A stretch of 64,000 nt of DNA, taken from assembly GCA_020310875.1 (NCBI GenBank), contig CM035428.1:103021661-103085660 (forward strand), written 5' to 3'. The translations under genes and the position numbers were made by a program. Positions 11,075 through 23,124 of this stretch are shown here, piece by piece. The number at the start of each line of letters is the position of its first letter. The first letter of the stretch is position 1. Source of the DNA: Ceratopteris richardii (taxonomy: Eukaryota; Streptophyta; Polypodiopsida; Polypodiales; Pteridaceae). The notes beneath the pieces are model-generated. The model was not told where the DNA came from, did not search any database, and was given only the letters and a program-made list of their open reading frames with translations.

Positions 11075-11511
11075 CCACAAGATTGTGATTGTGATTGAGA
11101 GAGAGTGTGATTGAGAATGAGAATGAGAATGAGATTGTAATTATGATTGTATAATCACATGATCGATTGATATTGAGATTGTGAGTGAGAGTGAGAGTGA
11201 GAGTGTGATTGAGAGTGCGAGTGAGAATGCGATTGTGATAGCTCGGGGGTGGTCGGGAGGTTGAGGCTTCGTCAAGAAGCTATTTTCCAAAGATATTGTA
11301 TATAGAAGGAAGAGGTTTCATCCTGAAGCTATTGATGTATTCGGAATCTCACATCTGAAGATTCACAAGATAAGATTTCTCAATTCATATATATGTATAT
11401 ATTTAGTCTATACTTTATTTGATTTGTTCTTTTGTTAATGAAACTAATTTTTGCAAATGTCTTTTTTATGTCTGATTATTTATCTCCATGGGCTTGATGA
11501 GGAACGTTACA

Positions 11512-11814
11512 ATGCATGTGCCTGGGCATCTCTGCCATCCCAATGAATTTGCTCTGTAGTAAGTGCAGCAGAAACCATAGCACAAACAGGAATATACAAA
11601 ATATCATCATCTTCGACACCTTCTGCATCAACTTTAGTACCTGTAGTTATAACAGTTGCAGGTGTGATCGGATGTTTTTCAACACCCTGCACAATGTTCC
11701 ACGATCCTTTTGCAACCAATACATGTCGCATCATATAAGCCACAATGGGTAGTTGGTACAATCCAACTTATCCTCAACAGCCAATATACGAAATACATCA
11801 CTGCTTTCAACCAT
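11512..11814 (-). pseudogene. Copia-1 gag N-terminus
   Basis: ATG at 11814 opens MVESSDVFRILAVEDKLDCT (the siblings at 61997 and 56624 have ESSDVFCMLAVEDKLDGT or close to it), and then a frameshift and stops occur. The end reads WDGRDAQAHAL, the point where the giant-LTR element inserted; the frame resumes at 4808. Confidence 0.85.
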
Positions 11815-12155
11815 GGTCGGTGACTAAAATACCTTGATGCAGAAAATTGATTATATCTCAAAAAGTTGAACGGAACTGCCGAGATGAGATCTGCTAAACC
11901 TGTCGTAGACTTTGAGACGCTTATACTGGCGAACCGAAATAGGTATATACCTTTGGCACAAAAAGATGAAATAGCTTGCACAAGCACTGCAATAGTGCGT
12001 TCGAAGGCCGAAACAAGCTTAGATCGCAATTTCGGCACCACACAGCAAAGTTGTTTTGATCTCTGGAACACCCTAAGTATACACACCAAATTTCATGCAA
12101 ATATGAGATTGCAACTAGAGAGGTGTAGACGACACCCTAGATGAAGCGGGGACCT

Positions 12156-12167
12156 GCTCTAATACTA
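12156..12167 (-). other. Copia-1 primer-binding site
   Basis: Minus-strand TAGTATTAGAGC, a two-mismatch version of the iMet site TGGTATCAGAGC, two bases inside the 5' LTR. Confidence 0.8.
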
Positions 12168-12169
12168 AT

Positions 12170-12396
12170 TGTTGGAGTTAGACGTCTGCAAAAGCACGCA
12201 AACAACACAAGGAAGAAGAAGAAGCTTGGAGCACAACATACAATACTGAATGTATTACTATAGAATGTACAAAGATAAGTAGCCCATTAGGGTAATAGGT
12301 GTATATACAATTCGGGGAAGAAAACCTCCTAAAGAGGGAAAAAAGTGCCCCGGCGGTCCTAGAGTGTTCACACACATCACTACCTAAATATTCTAC
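12170..12396 (-). repeat. Copia-1 5' LTR
   Basis: About 227 bp beginning TGTTGGAGTTAGACGTCTGC on the plus strand and ending near TATTCTACA. Aligns with the family LTRs at 57440-57670 and 62351-62581. Confidence 0.9.
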
Positions 12397-12735
12397 AGGC
12401 AAAGCAAAGTAACAAAGTTTAGATGACCAAAACATGCATGCCAAAGTTTCATATATGAAATATCTTGAGAATCTTCAATGACACATGCAAAATCATTCAC
12501 AAATTTGCCATAATTTGAGGCTTATACATCCCATGACATAGCACTCTAGATGCAATGATTTGTCACCATCGAAGAGATCATGAACTAAACATCTTTTATA
12601 AATAAATTTCACTAGTACAAATTTTTTTGTTAATGCCAACATTGACAATAGATTCTTTTTTTATCCCTAATATATATAAAGTAGATGATAAAGTGAATGT
12701 ACTTCCATTTACAGCAATAATAATAATCCTCTGAA
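12397..12735 (-). pseudogene. Copia protease/GAG-pre-integrase fragment
   Basis: Directly abuts the Copia-1 5' LTR and aligns in the same orientation with 60470-60790 of the full copy, including the blocks CATGCATGCCAAAG, GATAGATCATGAACT-like and TTCTTTTTTATCCCT. It encodes the region between the retropepsin and the HHCC domain and is heavily mutated. Copia-1 therefore inserted into, or recombined with, an older minus-strand relative. Confidence 0.75.
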
Positions 12736-12929
12736 AGAAATTGTGTTATGGGGTAGTATGTTTGAGATAACCACTAAGCTAAGTGGATCACTTGTTCACA
12801 AGAGCACAAGACCTCCTAGTAAGTTTATACTCGAGATCTTTGGTCATACACATGGATGATCAAATGGTATCCGATTTCAGATCTGTCTAAACCGACTGGA
12901 CCCTTGGATCATAGACTTACTTTATTACA

Positions 12930-15605
12930 TGAGGCACCCGATAAACATCTATGTGAAGGCTGTATTTTGGGCAAAATGCAGCATTGCTCATTCCCAAAAG
13001 ATGGTTCAGTTTGAGCTAGTCAGAAATTACAGCTTGTTCACAGTGATGTTTGTCCTCCTATGTAGACACCCTCTTTTGGAAATCATCTTTACTTCATGAA
13101 TTTCATTGATGATTTTTCCAGGCATGCATGGTTATATCCATTGAAAGCAAAGTACAAAGTATTTATGTGATTCAAACAGTTTCTGGTTTTGGCTGAAAAT
13201 CTATCAGCATGTAAAATGGGCACCCTCCATTCTGATTGAGGGGGGGAATATATGTCTTCTAGCTTTAATGCATTTCTAGCTGAACGTGGGATAAAACATC
13301 AATGTACAATGCCATATATACCTCAACAAAATGGAGTTGTTAAATGGAAGAATAGGTCACTCATGGAGATGGCGAGGTGTATGGTTAAGAGTCAGGATTT
13401 ACCACATAGTTTCTGGCTTGAGGCTATTAAGTGTGCAGCATATGTACTTAGCAAGTGTCCCACTAAAACATTGTAGTCTATCACTCCATATGAGGCTTGG
13501 CATGGTCGTAAGCCATATGTTGCTCATCTTCATGTTTCTGGTTATCTGGCATATGCATTAATTCCTGAACAACAATGTAGAAAATTGGATGATAAAGCAG
13601 TGAAAGGTATTTTTGTTGGGTACAGTTATGAAAGCAAAGGCTATCATTTGTATCATCCACAAAACTAAATGCATCTTGGTTAGCCGTGATGTTTTTTTTG
13701 TTGAAATGCTATTCAGCCACTAGTTTCATGTACTAAGGAGACATCTGTTAGCTCCAAAGACATGTATGATACTTTTCTACCTCTTTTTACAAGTGGATAG
13801 TCTAGTCCTGTTCCTAATGAGGAAACTTCTCAGACTTTATAGGTTTCATGTGATGATACAGATTATTCCATTTCTGATGCAGATTTACATGATGCACTTG
13901 TTGATGAGAGAGCTGATATTGAGGAGGAAAAAACTATGCCAAAATGGTTGGTGCAGACTTTGCGTGATAGCAAATTAGATGCACCTCTTTCATATCATAC
14001 TTGTTTTGGCTCTCATAGTGCCCTTTTTGCATCAGATTGCTATGTTATGGCTACCTCTAGTCTCTTGTTGAGAATGATCCTATTTCGTTTGATGAAGCAC
14101 AAAATTCAAAAAATTGGATGGCTGCTATGCAATATGAATATGATGCTATAATGAAAAATGGTACTTGGTCTTTATGTGACTTGCCTCTTGGCAAGAAGGC
14201 CTTTGGCAGTAAGTGGGTATACAAGCTGAAGCATAAGCCTGATGGAACAATTGACATGTATAAGGCTAGGCTTGTTGCAAAGGGTTATGCTTAGGAAAAA
14301 GGAATTGATTTTGATGAGACATTTGCTCCTACTTGCCGAATGACTATTGTTTGTAGAATCTGTACACTTGCAGCTCATCGTGGTTGGAATGTACATCATT
14401 TGGACATTAAAACTGCATTTCTGAATGGTGATTTGCATGAACAAACGTATGTTTTTCAGCCCCATGGCTTTGTGCAGAAAGGTCATGAAAACCAAGTGTG
14501 CAGGTTAAAGAAGGCATTATATGGTTTGAAGCAAGCACCACATGCTTGGTATGAAAAGATACATACCTATCTGATTGCACGTGGTTTTGAGAAGAGTCCA
14601 ACTAAGAGAACCTTATATGTTAAGCATGCAAATGATGTGCTTCTAATCATTATGTTGATGACATGCTGCTCACTGGTCCTATTGAGAAGCATATGGATGA
14701 TTTTAAGTTTGATTTGCATGTCTCATTTGAGATGTCTAATTTGGGGCACTTGCATCATTATTTGGACATTTAGTTTATGCAAGTTGATGGTGGAATAGCT
14801 TTGTGTCAAACAAAATATATTGGCACATTATTGTAGCATTTTAACCTTGAAAACTGCAAACCTATTTCCACTCTTATGGAGACAAGTTTATGGTTGAGTC
14901 TTATGATGTTGGAGATGCATCTGATGTTGTTCTCTATTAGGAGGTTGTTGGGTGCTTGATTTATTTATACATTACTCGGACAAATATTCAGTTTGCTATG
15001 TTAGAGATGAGCAGGTTTATGCATTGCCCAAGTGCCAAGCATTGGTAGGTGGTTAAGCGCATCTTTCGCTACTTGAGTGGTACCTGACTACTTGGATTGT
15101 TTTATCCCAAGGGGGATCACTACCACCAGATTTACATGCTTTCTCTGACTCTGAATGGACCGGTTTCTATGACACTCATATGTCCACTAGTGGATTTTGC
15201 TTCATGCTTGGTAGCTCATGTATATCTTGGTTGAGCAAGAAGCAACCTACTTTGGCCACTTCCAATTGTGAGGCTGAGTATAGGGAAGCTTTCATAGTGA
15301 CTTTTGAGTGTGTGTGGCTCAAACACCTTATGGTTGATTTGGGTGTTGGTCAATCTTCTGCCACCACCATCTCCATTGAGAGTTAGAGCACATTGGTAGT
15401 TGTGAGGAACCCTATGTTCCATGCTCACACTAAGCACATTGAGGTGCATTATCATTATGTTAGGGAGAGGTTCTCTGTTGGAGGGATCAATTTGGCATAT
15501 GTGCCCACACAGGAGAAGATTGCAGTCCATTTCATGAAGCTTTTGCCTAGGGAGAAGTTTGAAGCTTTCCACAAAGTTTTGGGCTTACTTCCTTTTGTGG
15601 ATTGA
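12930..15605 (+). pseudogene. Copia pol remnant: integrase to RNase H
   Basis: Reads from the end of the GAG-pre-integrase domain (HLCEGCILGKMQ) through integrase (FIDDFSRHAW, NAFLAERGIKHQC, PQQNGVV, RSLMEMARCMVKSQDLPHSF), a linker, reverse transcriptase (SKWVYKLKHKPDGT, KTAFLNGDLHE, LKKALYGLKQAPHAWY) and RNase H (TSGFCFMLGSSCISWLSKKQ, CEAEYREAF). Numerous stops and shifts. The polymerase YVDD region is frameshifted near 14650. The 5' LTR and gag are absent: similarity starts at about 12930 inside unrelated sequence. A PPT and 3' LTR follow at 15668-15910. Same family as 57440-62581. Confidence 0.9.
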
Positions 15606-15678
15606 TTCCATATAGCTTGGCACTTCCTTATACATGAGTGCCAGCTCCTTGTTCACCACATCACTTCTAGGGGGGATT

Positions 15679-15910
15679 TGTTGATATATTTTGGTAGTGA
15701 TGTGTGTGAACACACTAGGACTATTGGGGCACTTTTTTCCCTCTTTAGGAGGTTTTTTCTCCCCCGACTTGTATATACACCTATTACCCTAAGATGTCAC
15801 TTATCTTTGTACATTCTAGTGGTAATACATTCAGTATTGTGTGTTGTGCTTCAAGCTCCTTCTTCTTCCTTATGTTGTTTGCATGCTTCCACAGAACTTG
15901 AACTCCAACA
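15679..15910 (+). repeat. Copia 3' LTR with polypurine tract
   Basis: TGTTGATATATTTTGGTAGT to GAACTCCAACA, 232 bp, preceded by the PPT TAGGGGGGATT (15668-15678). Plus orientation. Confidence 0.92.
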
Positions 15911-16482
15911 CTAATGAGAAGCATATTGCTAAATTTAAGGCTGATTTGCATGCTTCTTTTGAGATGTCAGATTTGGGGCATTTGCACCATTATTTGGTAA
16001 TTCCGTTTATGCAAGTTGATGGGGGAGTAACTTTGTGTCAAACAAAATATATTAACACATTACTACATCATTTTTGCCTTGAAGATTCCAAACGTATTGC
16101 CACTAGTTGATCTACTTATGCATAACTCGCCTTGATATTCAATTTGTTGTCTCTTAGATGAGCAGGTTTATGCATTACCCAAGTATCAAACATTGGCAGG
16201 TAGTTAAGCACATCTTTCACTACTTGAGTGGTACCCAACTACTTGGATTGTTTTATTCCAAGGGGCATCATTATTCTCAGATTTACATGCTTCTTTTCTA
16301 ACTCGGATTAGGTTGGTTGCTATGACATTTGTGTGTCCAGCAGTGGTTTTCATTTTATGCTTGGTAGCTCATGCATATCTTGGTTGCAAGAAGCAACCTA
16401 CTATGGCCACTTCTAGTTGTGAGGCTGAGTACAGGGACCTTGTTGAGTGTGTGTGTGGCTCAGACGCCTCTTAGCTTATTTA
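15911..16482 (+). pseudogene. Copia RT/RNase H fragment
   Basis: Starts abruptly after the LTR with NEKHIAKFKADLHASFEMSD, LGHLHHYL, then CQTKYINTLLHHF, and decayed RNase H (MLGSSCISWL). It is the second half of pol from another plus-strand copy, probably the copy into which the 15.7-kb element inserted or with which it recombined. Stops are frequent. Confidence 0.85.
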
Positions 16483-18604
16483 CAAGTAAGTAGAAATTTG
16501 TTAATGCTATATAGTCAAAGAAGGAAGAGAAAGATAACAAGAAAACAAAAAAGTAGAAACAATTTTGCAAGTATTGTAAGGCAAATGATCATGTTATCAA
16601 GGGTTGTCCCAAACTAGTTGCAAAAGAGGCAAAGAACAAAGAGGATGGAATGGTTGTTGGAGAGACCTCTACACAAAAAATAGAGTCTACTAACCTTACA
16701 CAAAATGAAGGATGGGCATATAATACTCATTGCGTCTATGATCCATCTTCTCATGAGCAGTGTATATTTGTACTAGACTTGGATGTTTGGTACTTGGATA
16801 GTGGAGCAACTGAATTACCTTGCAATGTAGTTTCTTAACTTCATTTGAGCTTGCTCCTATAGGAAATATTGTCATATGTGCTAACAACTCCTTTTATCCT
16901 ATCATGGGGTTTGGAATTTTATTTGTACTTTGTACTTATGCAATCATGCATGGTTTTATCCATTGAACACAAAGGATAACATGTTTATCTACTTCAAACA
17001 ATTCCTACTTATGGTTGAAACTCTATTAGCATGTAAGATGGGCAGTCTCCATTCTAATCAAGGGGGCTTGTATAATATGTCGTCTAAGTTTAATGTCTTT
17101 TTTACTAAGTGTGGAATAAAAAATCAATGTACAATGCATATACACCACAACAAAATGGATTTATTAAGAGGAAGAACAAGTCTCTCCTGGAAATGGCAAA
17201 GTGTATGGTCAAAAGCTAGGATTTACCACATAGCTTTGAGCTTGAGATGATTGTGTGTGTAGCATATGTACTTAACATGTGTCCCACCAAAGCATTGCAA
17301 TTTATCACTCCATATGAGGCTTGGCATGGTTGCAAGCCATTTTTTGCTCACTTGCATGTTTTTGGTTGTCTGTCATATGCATTAATGTCTGAACAAAAAT
17401 GCAAAAAATTGGATGATAATATTGTGAAATATATTTTTGTTGGGTACAGTTCTAAAAGCAAAGGCTATAATGTGTATCATCCATAGAATAAATGCATTAT
17501 GGTTATTCATGATGTTTCTTTTGTGAAAGATGTCTTTTGTGAAAGATGCATTTCAAACCTTACTTTCATGTACCAAAGAGACATCAGTTAGCTCAAAGGA
17601 TGTCTATGATACTTTGTTGCCTCTCTTTATAGGTGAATAGTCAAGTGCTAGAATTAGTGAGGAAAATTCATAGCCTTTATAGGAATCAAATGATAATGTC
17701 TATCATTCTATTTCTAATGCAGATTTGCATGATGCACTTATTGATGAGAGAGTTGACATACAAGAAGCAAAAACTATTCCTAAATGATTGATATAGACTT
17801 TGACAGATAGCCAGTTAGAAGCATCTTTGTCATAACACACTTATTCAAACTCTCATAATGCTTCTTTTCCATCGAGTTTCTATGCAAAGGTTGTCTGATG
17901 AGAATGAACATGTTTGTTTTGATGAAGCACAAAATTGAGAAAATTAGATCTCTACTATGCAATGAGAATATGATGCTATTACGAAGAATGATAGTTGGTC
18001 TTTACATGATTTGCCTCTAGGCAAAACAACCATTGGCACTAAATGGGTATACACGCTAAAACATAATATGGTGGAGCAATTGATAGGTATAAGGCTAGGC
18101 TTGTTTCTAAATGTTATGCTCAATATAAGGGCATTGATTTTTATGAGACCTTTTCTTGTACATGCCGAATGATAAGCGTTCATAGCATTTGTGCATGCGT
18201 AGCTTATTGTGCATGGAATGTACATCAAATGAACATTAAAACTACATTTTTGAATGGTGTTGTACATGAATATGTGTATGTACTTCGGCCCCATGGTTTT
18301 ATGCATAAGGGTTATGAAAACAAAGCGTGCAAGTTGAAAAAATCATTGTATGGATTGAAGCAAGCACTACGTGCATGATATGAAAAGATACATGTCTACT
18401 TGCTAGAGCATGGATTTGAGAATAGTCCAACTGAGAGAACCTTATATGTTAAGCATGCAGATGTACCTCTAATCATTGTTGTATATGTTGATGATATGTT
18501 GTTCAATAGTCCTAATGAGAAGCATATTGCTGAATTTAAGAATGACTTGCATGCGTTGTTTGAGATGTCAGATTTGGGACATTTACAACATTGTTTGGGC
18601 ATTA
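16483..18604 (+). pseudogene. Copia gag-pol remnant, internally deleted, interrupted by CACTA-A
   Basis: Begins in the gag zinc-knuckle region (around KFVNAI, then KANDHVIKGCPKLVAKEAKN in shifted frames), then VVGETSTQKIESTNLTQNEG and the protease start VWYLDSGAT. At about 16919 it jumps to integrase, losing the rest of protease and pre-integrase. It continues with integrase (NQCTMHIH, AYVLNMCPTKALQFITPYEA) and RT (INIKTTFLNG-like, LKKSLYGLKQALRA, YVDDMLFNSPNEKH). Reading stops at LGHLQHCLGI, where the CACTA transposon begins; it resumes at 23147. Confidence 0.87.
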
Positions 18605-18623
18605 CACTACAACATATCGAGGG
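18605..18623 (+). repeat. CACTA-A left terminal inverted repeat
   Basis: CACTACAACATATCGAGGG, exact reverse complement of 23125-23143. Confidence 0.95.
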
Positions 18624-19337
18624 TATACTGAGGTTGCTACCGAGGCAAATGAACGGGCATGAATTCTTCGCGACGTCGGTGTTGCAGTCGGTATAGGCGT
18701 CAGAAAGAAAGCGCGTCGGTATATGCGTCGGTATAAGCATCGGTATTTCCGACGCAAATACCGACGTCTATATCGACGTCCGCTAGGTGTACCGGCGCAT
18801 ATACCGACGACCATACTGGACCTACCAACGCGTATACCGACGACCATACCTGCACAATTTTTTTTGGACAGAGTGTGTTGTCTTTTGCTAAAGCATGATG
18901 TTGTTTAGCAAAAGACAATACACTCTGCCCAACTGAGTACATGTGTTATGTGCTCTAATGGCAACCAAAACATAAACTTATATGAACAAAAATGAACAAT
19001 GATTCATGTACAGAAAGTCGTATATTCCATAAATGAAAAATGTACAAAAGTGTGGCAAAGCACTTACATATAGGAATCGAATACAAAATTATGGTACATC
19101 ATTGCCACATAGGAGTGTAATACAAAATTGTGGCAATGTGACAAAACACTTCCATATAGGAATCAAATACAAAATTATGGTTCATCATTGTCGTATGCGA
19201 GTGTGATATAAAATTGTGGCATTGATCAAAATATTTACACCTACAATCTTGCAACAAAACATATGTATAAAATAAGACCAATTAACATGACATTTACAAA
19301 CAACAACTAGAAACACGAAACCAAGATATAACGTTAC

Positions 19338-20049
19338 CTAATCAAGAATATTCTCCCATGAGATGATTGCACCGCGTCCCTCTAACTCTTGTAACAGTGC
19401 ATTCAGTCCATGTCGATATCCATACGATTCTTCAGTTCGCGTTGGAGGACGACCCACTGCCAACTCCTATAGTAAATATGCAAAATGTTAGATGAATATA
19501 CATAATATACTTAACACAAACAACTTCAATAATTAACATCATACTTACAAATTGGTAGCACATATTGTCGTATCTGCCGCTACCTAAATGCGACGTTCCA
19601 ACCGTATCTAATCGTGTGGCCGCCACATCTCTTTGTTGACGATACCGATCAGGAGTATGTTGATGTTCATCCTGAATCGATTCCCATTCTTCGGTGTCTA
19701 TCCATACAGGCTTTGGTAAGCCTGCATTGAAAGCATCGCGAGCTTCCGATCGTCGATGCGACATCACCTCGCGTGCTGTATGTTGTATCCAATCGGAACT
19801 CACAACAGGATTTCCAGGTGCTGGCCGGTACTCTTCATATATGCATTGTGTGATATGATTTTTAGAGTCTCTATCCTGTTCGGCCCATTTTAACATTATT
19901 GAATGACCGAATTCGATAGAGCAGAGTTGTCGTATACGTTGTCGCATCGACTTCCCCACCGCATCCATAACAGGAGCTACATTATGGATATGATATATCT
20001 TCGATTCATCATGATCATGTGCACCCCAAGGTGTACGTGGAGATCCCAT
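19338..20049 (-). CDS. CACTA second ORF (Transposase_24/Ptta-like), two exons
   Basis: Exon 1 runs 20049-19549 (167 codons from ATGGGATCTCC), ends TTT|GTAAGT at phase 0, followed by an 82-bp intron (19548-19467, CTATAG acceptor) and exon 2 19466-19338 with a TAG stop; total about 209 residues. The protein reads GSPRTPWGAHDHDESKIYHI, DWIQHTAREVMSHRRSEARD, AFNAGLPKPVWIDTEEWESI and GTSHLGSGRYDN; the last resembles the conserved end of the plant Ptta/En-Spm domain. CACTA-B (40.0-40.8 kb) carries the same coding sequence and the same intron position, but with several stops. The start may be truncated: upstream sequence passes straight into the low-complexity array, while CACTA-B has more N-terminal codons. 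Probably DNA-binding or accessory rather than catalytic. Confidence 0.72.
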
Positions 20050-20069
20050 CTGATGCAATATGAAGATCT

Positions 20070-22165
20070 CATCTCATCCAATGTATATATATGCATGCTT
20101 AAGCTTGTATACATATGCATTCATGTATACATATGCATTCATGTATGCATATGCATTCATGTATGCATATGCTTGCTTGTATGCATATGCATGCTTAAGC
20201 TTGTATACATATGCATTCATGTATACATATGCATATGCATATGCATACATGTATACATATACATATGCATATGCTTGTTTGTATACATACATGTACATAT
20301 ACATGTATTCATATGCATATGCATACATGTATACATATACATATACATATGCATATGCTTGCTTGTATACATACATGTACATATACATGTATGTATATGC
20401 TTGCTTGCTTACATATGCATATGCATGCTTAAGCATGTATGCATATGTAAGCATATGATTGCTTGCTTACATATGCATATGCATGCTTAAGCATGTAAGC
20501 ATATGCATATGCATGCTTAAGCATGTATGCATATGTAAGCATATGATTGCTTGCTTACATATGCATATGCATGCTTAAGCATGTAAGCATATACATATGC
20601 ATGCTTAAGCATGTATGCATATGCATTCATGTATGCATATGCATTCATGTATGTATGCATATGCATGCATGCATGTATGCATATGCATTCATGTATCCAT
20701 ATGCATTCATGTATGCATATGCATTCATGTATGCATATGCATTCATGTATGCATATGCATTCATGTATGCATATGCATGCATGCATGTATGCATATGCAT
20801 GCATGCATGTATGCATATGCATGCATGCATGTATGCATATGCATGCATGCATGTATGCATATGCATTCATGTATCCATATGCATGCATGCATATGCATAC
20901 ATGCATGCATATGCATACATGCATGCATATGCATACATGCATGCATATGCATACATGCATGCATATGCATACATGCATGCATGCATATGGATACATATAT
21001 GCATATGCATGTATCCATATGCATGCATGCATGTATGCATATGCATTCATGTATCCATATGCATGCATATGCATACATGCATGCATGCATATGGATACAT
21101 GCATATGCATACATACATGAATGCATATGTATGCATGCATGCATATGGATACATGCATATGCATACATACATGAATGCATATGTATACATGCATGCATAT
21201 GCATACATACATGAATGCATATGTATGCATGCATGCATGTATGTATGTATGCATATGCATGCATGCATGTATGCATATGCATATCCCTCATGCATGCATG
21301 CATGCATATGCGTGCATGCATGCATATGCGTGCATGTATGCATATGCGTGCATGTATGCATATGCATTCATGTATACATATGCATGCATGCATGTATGCA
21401 TATGCATGCATGCATGTATGCATATGCATGCATGTATGTATGTATATGCATATGTATGCATGTATGTATGCATGTATGCATGTATGTATGTATGTATGCA
21501 TATGCATATGCATGCTTAAGCATGTATGCATATGCATGCATGTATGCATATGCATGCATGCATGCATGCATGTATGCATATGCATGCATGCATGTATGCA
21601 TATGTATGTATCCATATGCATGCATGCATGTATGCATATGCATGTATGCATATGCATGTATGCATGTATGTGTGTATGCATATGCATGCATGTATGCATG
21701 TATGTATGTATGCATATGCATGCATGTATGCATATGCATATCCCTCATGCATGCATGCATGCATGCATATGCATGCATGTATGCATATGCATGCATGTAT
21801 GCATATGCATGCATGTATGCATATGCATGCATGTATGCATATGCATGCATGTATGCATATGCATTCATGTATACATATGCATGCATGTATGCATATACAT
21901 GCATGCATGTATGCATATGCATGTATCCATATGCATGCATGCATGTATGCATATACATGCATGCATGTATGCATATACATGCATGCATGTATGCATATGC
22001 ATGTATCCATATGCATGTATCCATATGCATGCATGCATGTATGCATATGCATGCATGCATGTATGCATATGCATGCATGCATGTATGCATATGCATACAT
22101 GCATGCATGCATGCATATGGATACATGCATATGCATACATGCATGCATGCATATGCATATCCCTC
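20070..22165. repeat. 2.1-kb ATGCAT/CATATG-type alternating purine-pyrimidine array
   Basis: Long array of 6-16-base variants built from ATGCAT, CATATG, CATGTATG and TATACATA, almost wholly alternating purine and pyrimidine and dense in self-complementary hexamers. Stop codons are rare in all six frames, giving spurious frames up to 550 codons (MHMHACMYAYA-type). Located inside CACTA-A just upstream of its ORF. Confidence 0.97.
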
Positions 22166-22184
22166 TCTCTCTCTCTCGCTCTCT

Positions 22185-22494
22185 CTCAAACAAAAATAAA
22201 GAGAGAAGATATTAGAAAACAAAAATATAAAGAAAGATAAAAGAGTGATATATGTTTTACTTACATTGATGTAATTTTTGAATCAAAGTTGTCAAAATCC
22301 ACTTGAAATTCTCTTTCGTTGAATTTCCAAAGATTTGATCTAAAAAATCTCTTGCAAAAATAAAGAGAGAAGATATTAGAAAAGCAAAAACATAAAGAAA
22401 AAAAACAGAGTGATACAATATGTGCGATCTACTTACCAAAGCGTCACATCTATAAAAATAGAGGTGTGTTTAGAGATAGAGAGAGGGAAGGAGA

Positions 22495-22541
<47 letters not shown>

Positions 22542-22860
22542 GTTTGACACGATCGTCAAAATCCACTTGAAGTTCTTCTTCGTCGAATTTCCAAAGATTT
22601 GATCCCAAAATCTCTTGCAAAACCAAACAAAGAACATATTAGTAAAGAAAAAACATAGAAAAAGAAAAGAGAGAGAGAGAGAGGGAGAGAGAAAGAGAGA
22701 GGGAGAGAGAAAGAGGGAGAGAGAGGGAGAGAGAGTGAGAGAGAGAGAGGGAGAGAGATAGTGAGAGAGAGGGAGGGAGAGAGAGAGAGGGAGAGAGAGA
22801 GAGAGAGGGAAGGGAGGGAGAGAGGGAGAGAGAGAGAGAGGATGACAAACAGAGTTCTGT
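22185..22860. repeat. GA-rich tracts and a duplicated ~260-bp segment
   Basis: (GA)n tracts at about 22470-22538 and 22667-22842. The segment TCCAAAGATTTGATC with its flanks (22301-22360) recurs at 22564-22622, and AAAGAGAGAAGATATTAGAAAA occurs twice, so a unit of roughly 260 bp is directly duplicated. Non-coding. Confidence 0.8.
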
Positions 22861-23124
22861 GGTTGGCGCGCGCAAACCCGAAAGTAGAAGTTCTACATTC
22901 AAAAGGAGCAGAATGACAAATTTCGGGTTCGGGCCCAGTTAAAAAGAGAGCATCGATATAAGCGTCGGTATTTCCAGCAAAGTACCGATGCATATATCGA
23001 CGCATATACTGACACATATATCGACGCCGTGATTCAGAGGCAACGTAGCTGTGATTGCGAGGCAACGCAGCTTTCCCAAATTTGCCGAGGGGTATACGGA
23101 CGCCGACAGCTGCCCGTCGGTATT

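Larger units (their letters stand above)
4814..11511 (+). mobile_element. Non-autonomous LTR retrotransposon with giant LTRs and tiny interior
   Basis: 6698-bp element delimited by a perfect 5-bp target duplication ATGCA (4809-4813 and 11512-11516) inside copia gag. Left LTR 4814-7889 (3076 bp) and right LTR 8305-11511 (3207 bp) both begin TGTAATAGACC and end AACGTTACA, giving TGTAA/TTACA termini. Next to the left LTR is an iMet primer-binding site; next to the right LTR is a purine tract. The 415-bp interior encodes no protease, RT, RNase H or integrase, only a vestige of a gag-like start. It must have been mobilised by enzymes from another element. The LTRs carry host-like coding fragments in sense orientation. 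Copies are close by eye, with microsatellite and 163-bp indel differences. It resembles LARD-type elements, but the proportions are reversed: the LTRs hold almost everything. Confidence 0.93.
8305..11511 (+). repeat. Right giant LTR (3207 bp)
   Basis: Near-copy of 4814-7889. Differences include an extra 163 bp at 9426-9588, a much shorter TATATA tract (around 11389), a 3-bp deletion in the short ORF and scattered substitutions. Ends AACGTTACA and is followed by the TSD ATGCA. Confidence 0.93.
3754..12396 (-). mobile_element. Copia-1: minus-strand Ty1/copia deletion remnant, split by another element
   Basis: A copia copy read from right to left: 5' LTR 12170-12396, iMet-type PBS 12156-12167, leader, gag start at 11814, then gag interrupted after the His-Ala-Leu codons by the 6.7-kb LTR element at 4814-11511. 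Gag resumes at 4808, runs through the zinc knuckle and protease and stops at about 3898, where it joins LTR sequence directly. Integrase, RT and RNase H are missing, so an internal deletion fused protease to the 3' LTR. It belongs to the same family as the full copy at 57440-62581, to which all its parts align by eye. Confidence 0.85.

Noticed and set aside
18723-18942. Frames rich in RRYRRLYRR / TDAYTDA at the left end of CACTA-A
   Set aside because: Translations of the CGTCGGTAT subterminal repeats.
20547-22199. 550-codon frame and many overlapping 100-340-codon frames (MHMHACMYAYA type)
   Set aside because: They are produced by the ATGCAT-type repeat, which rarely contains stops in any frame. 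Only His/Met/Cys/Ala/Tyr codons recur and no domain is present.
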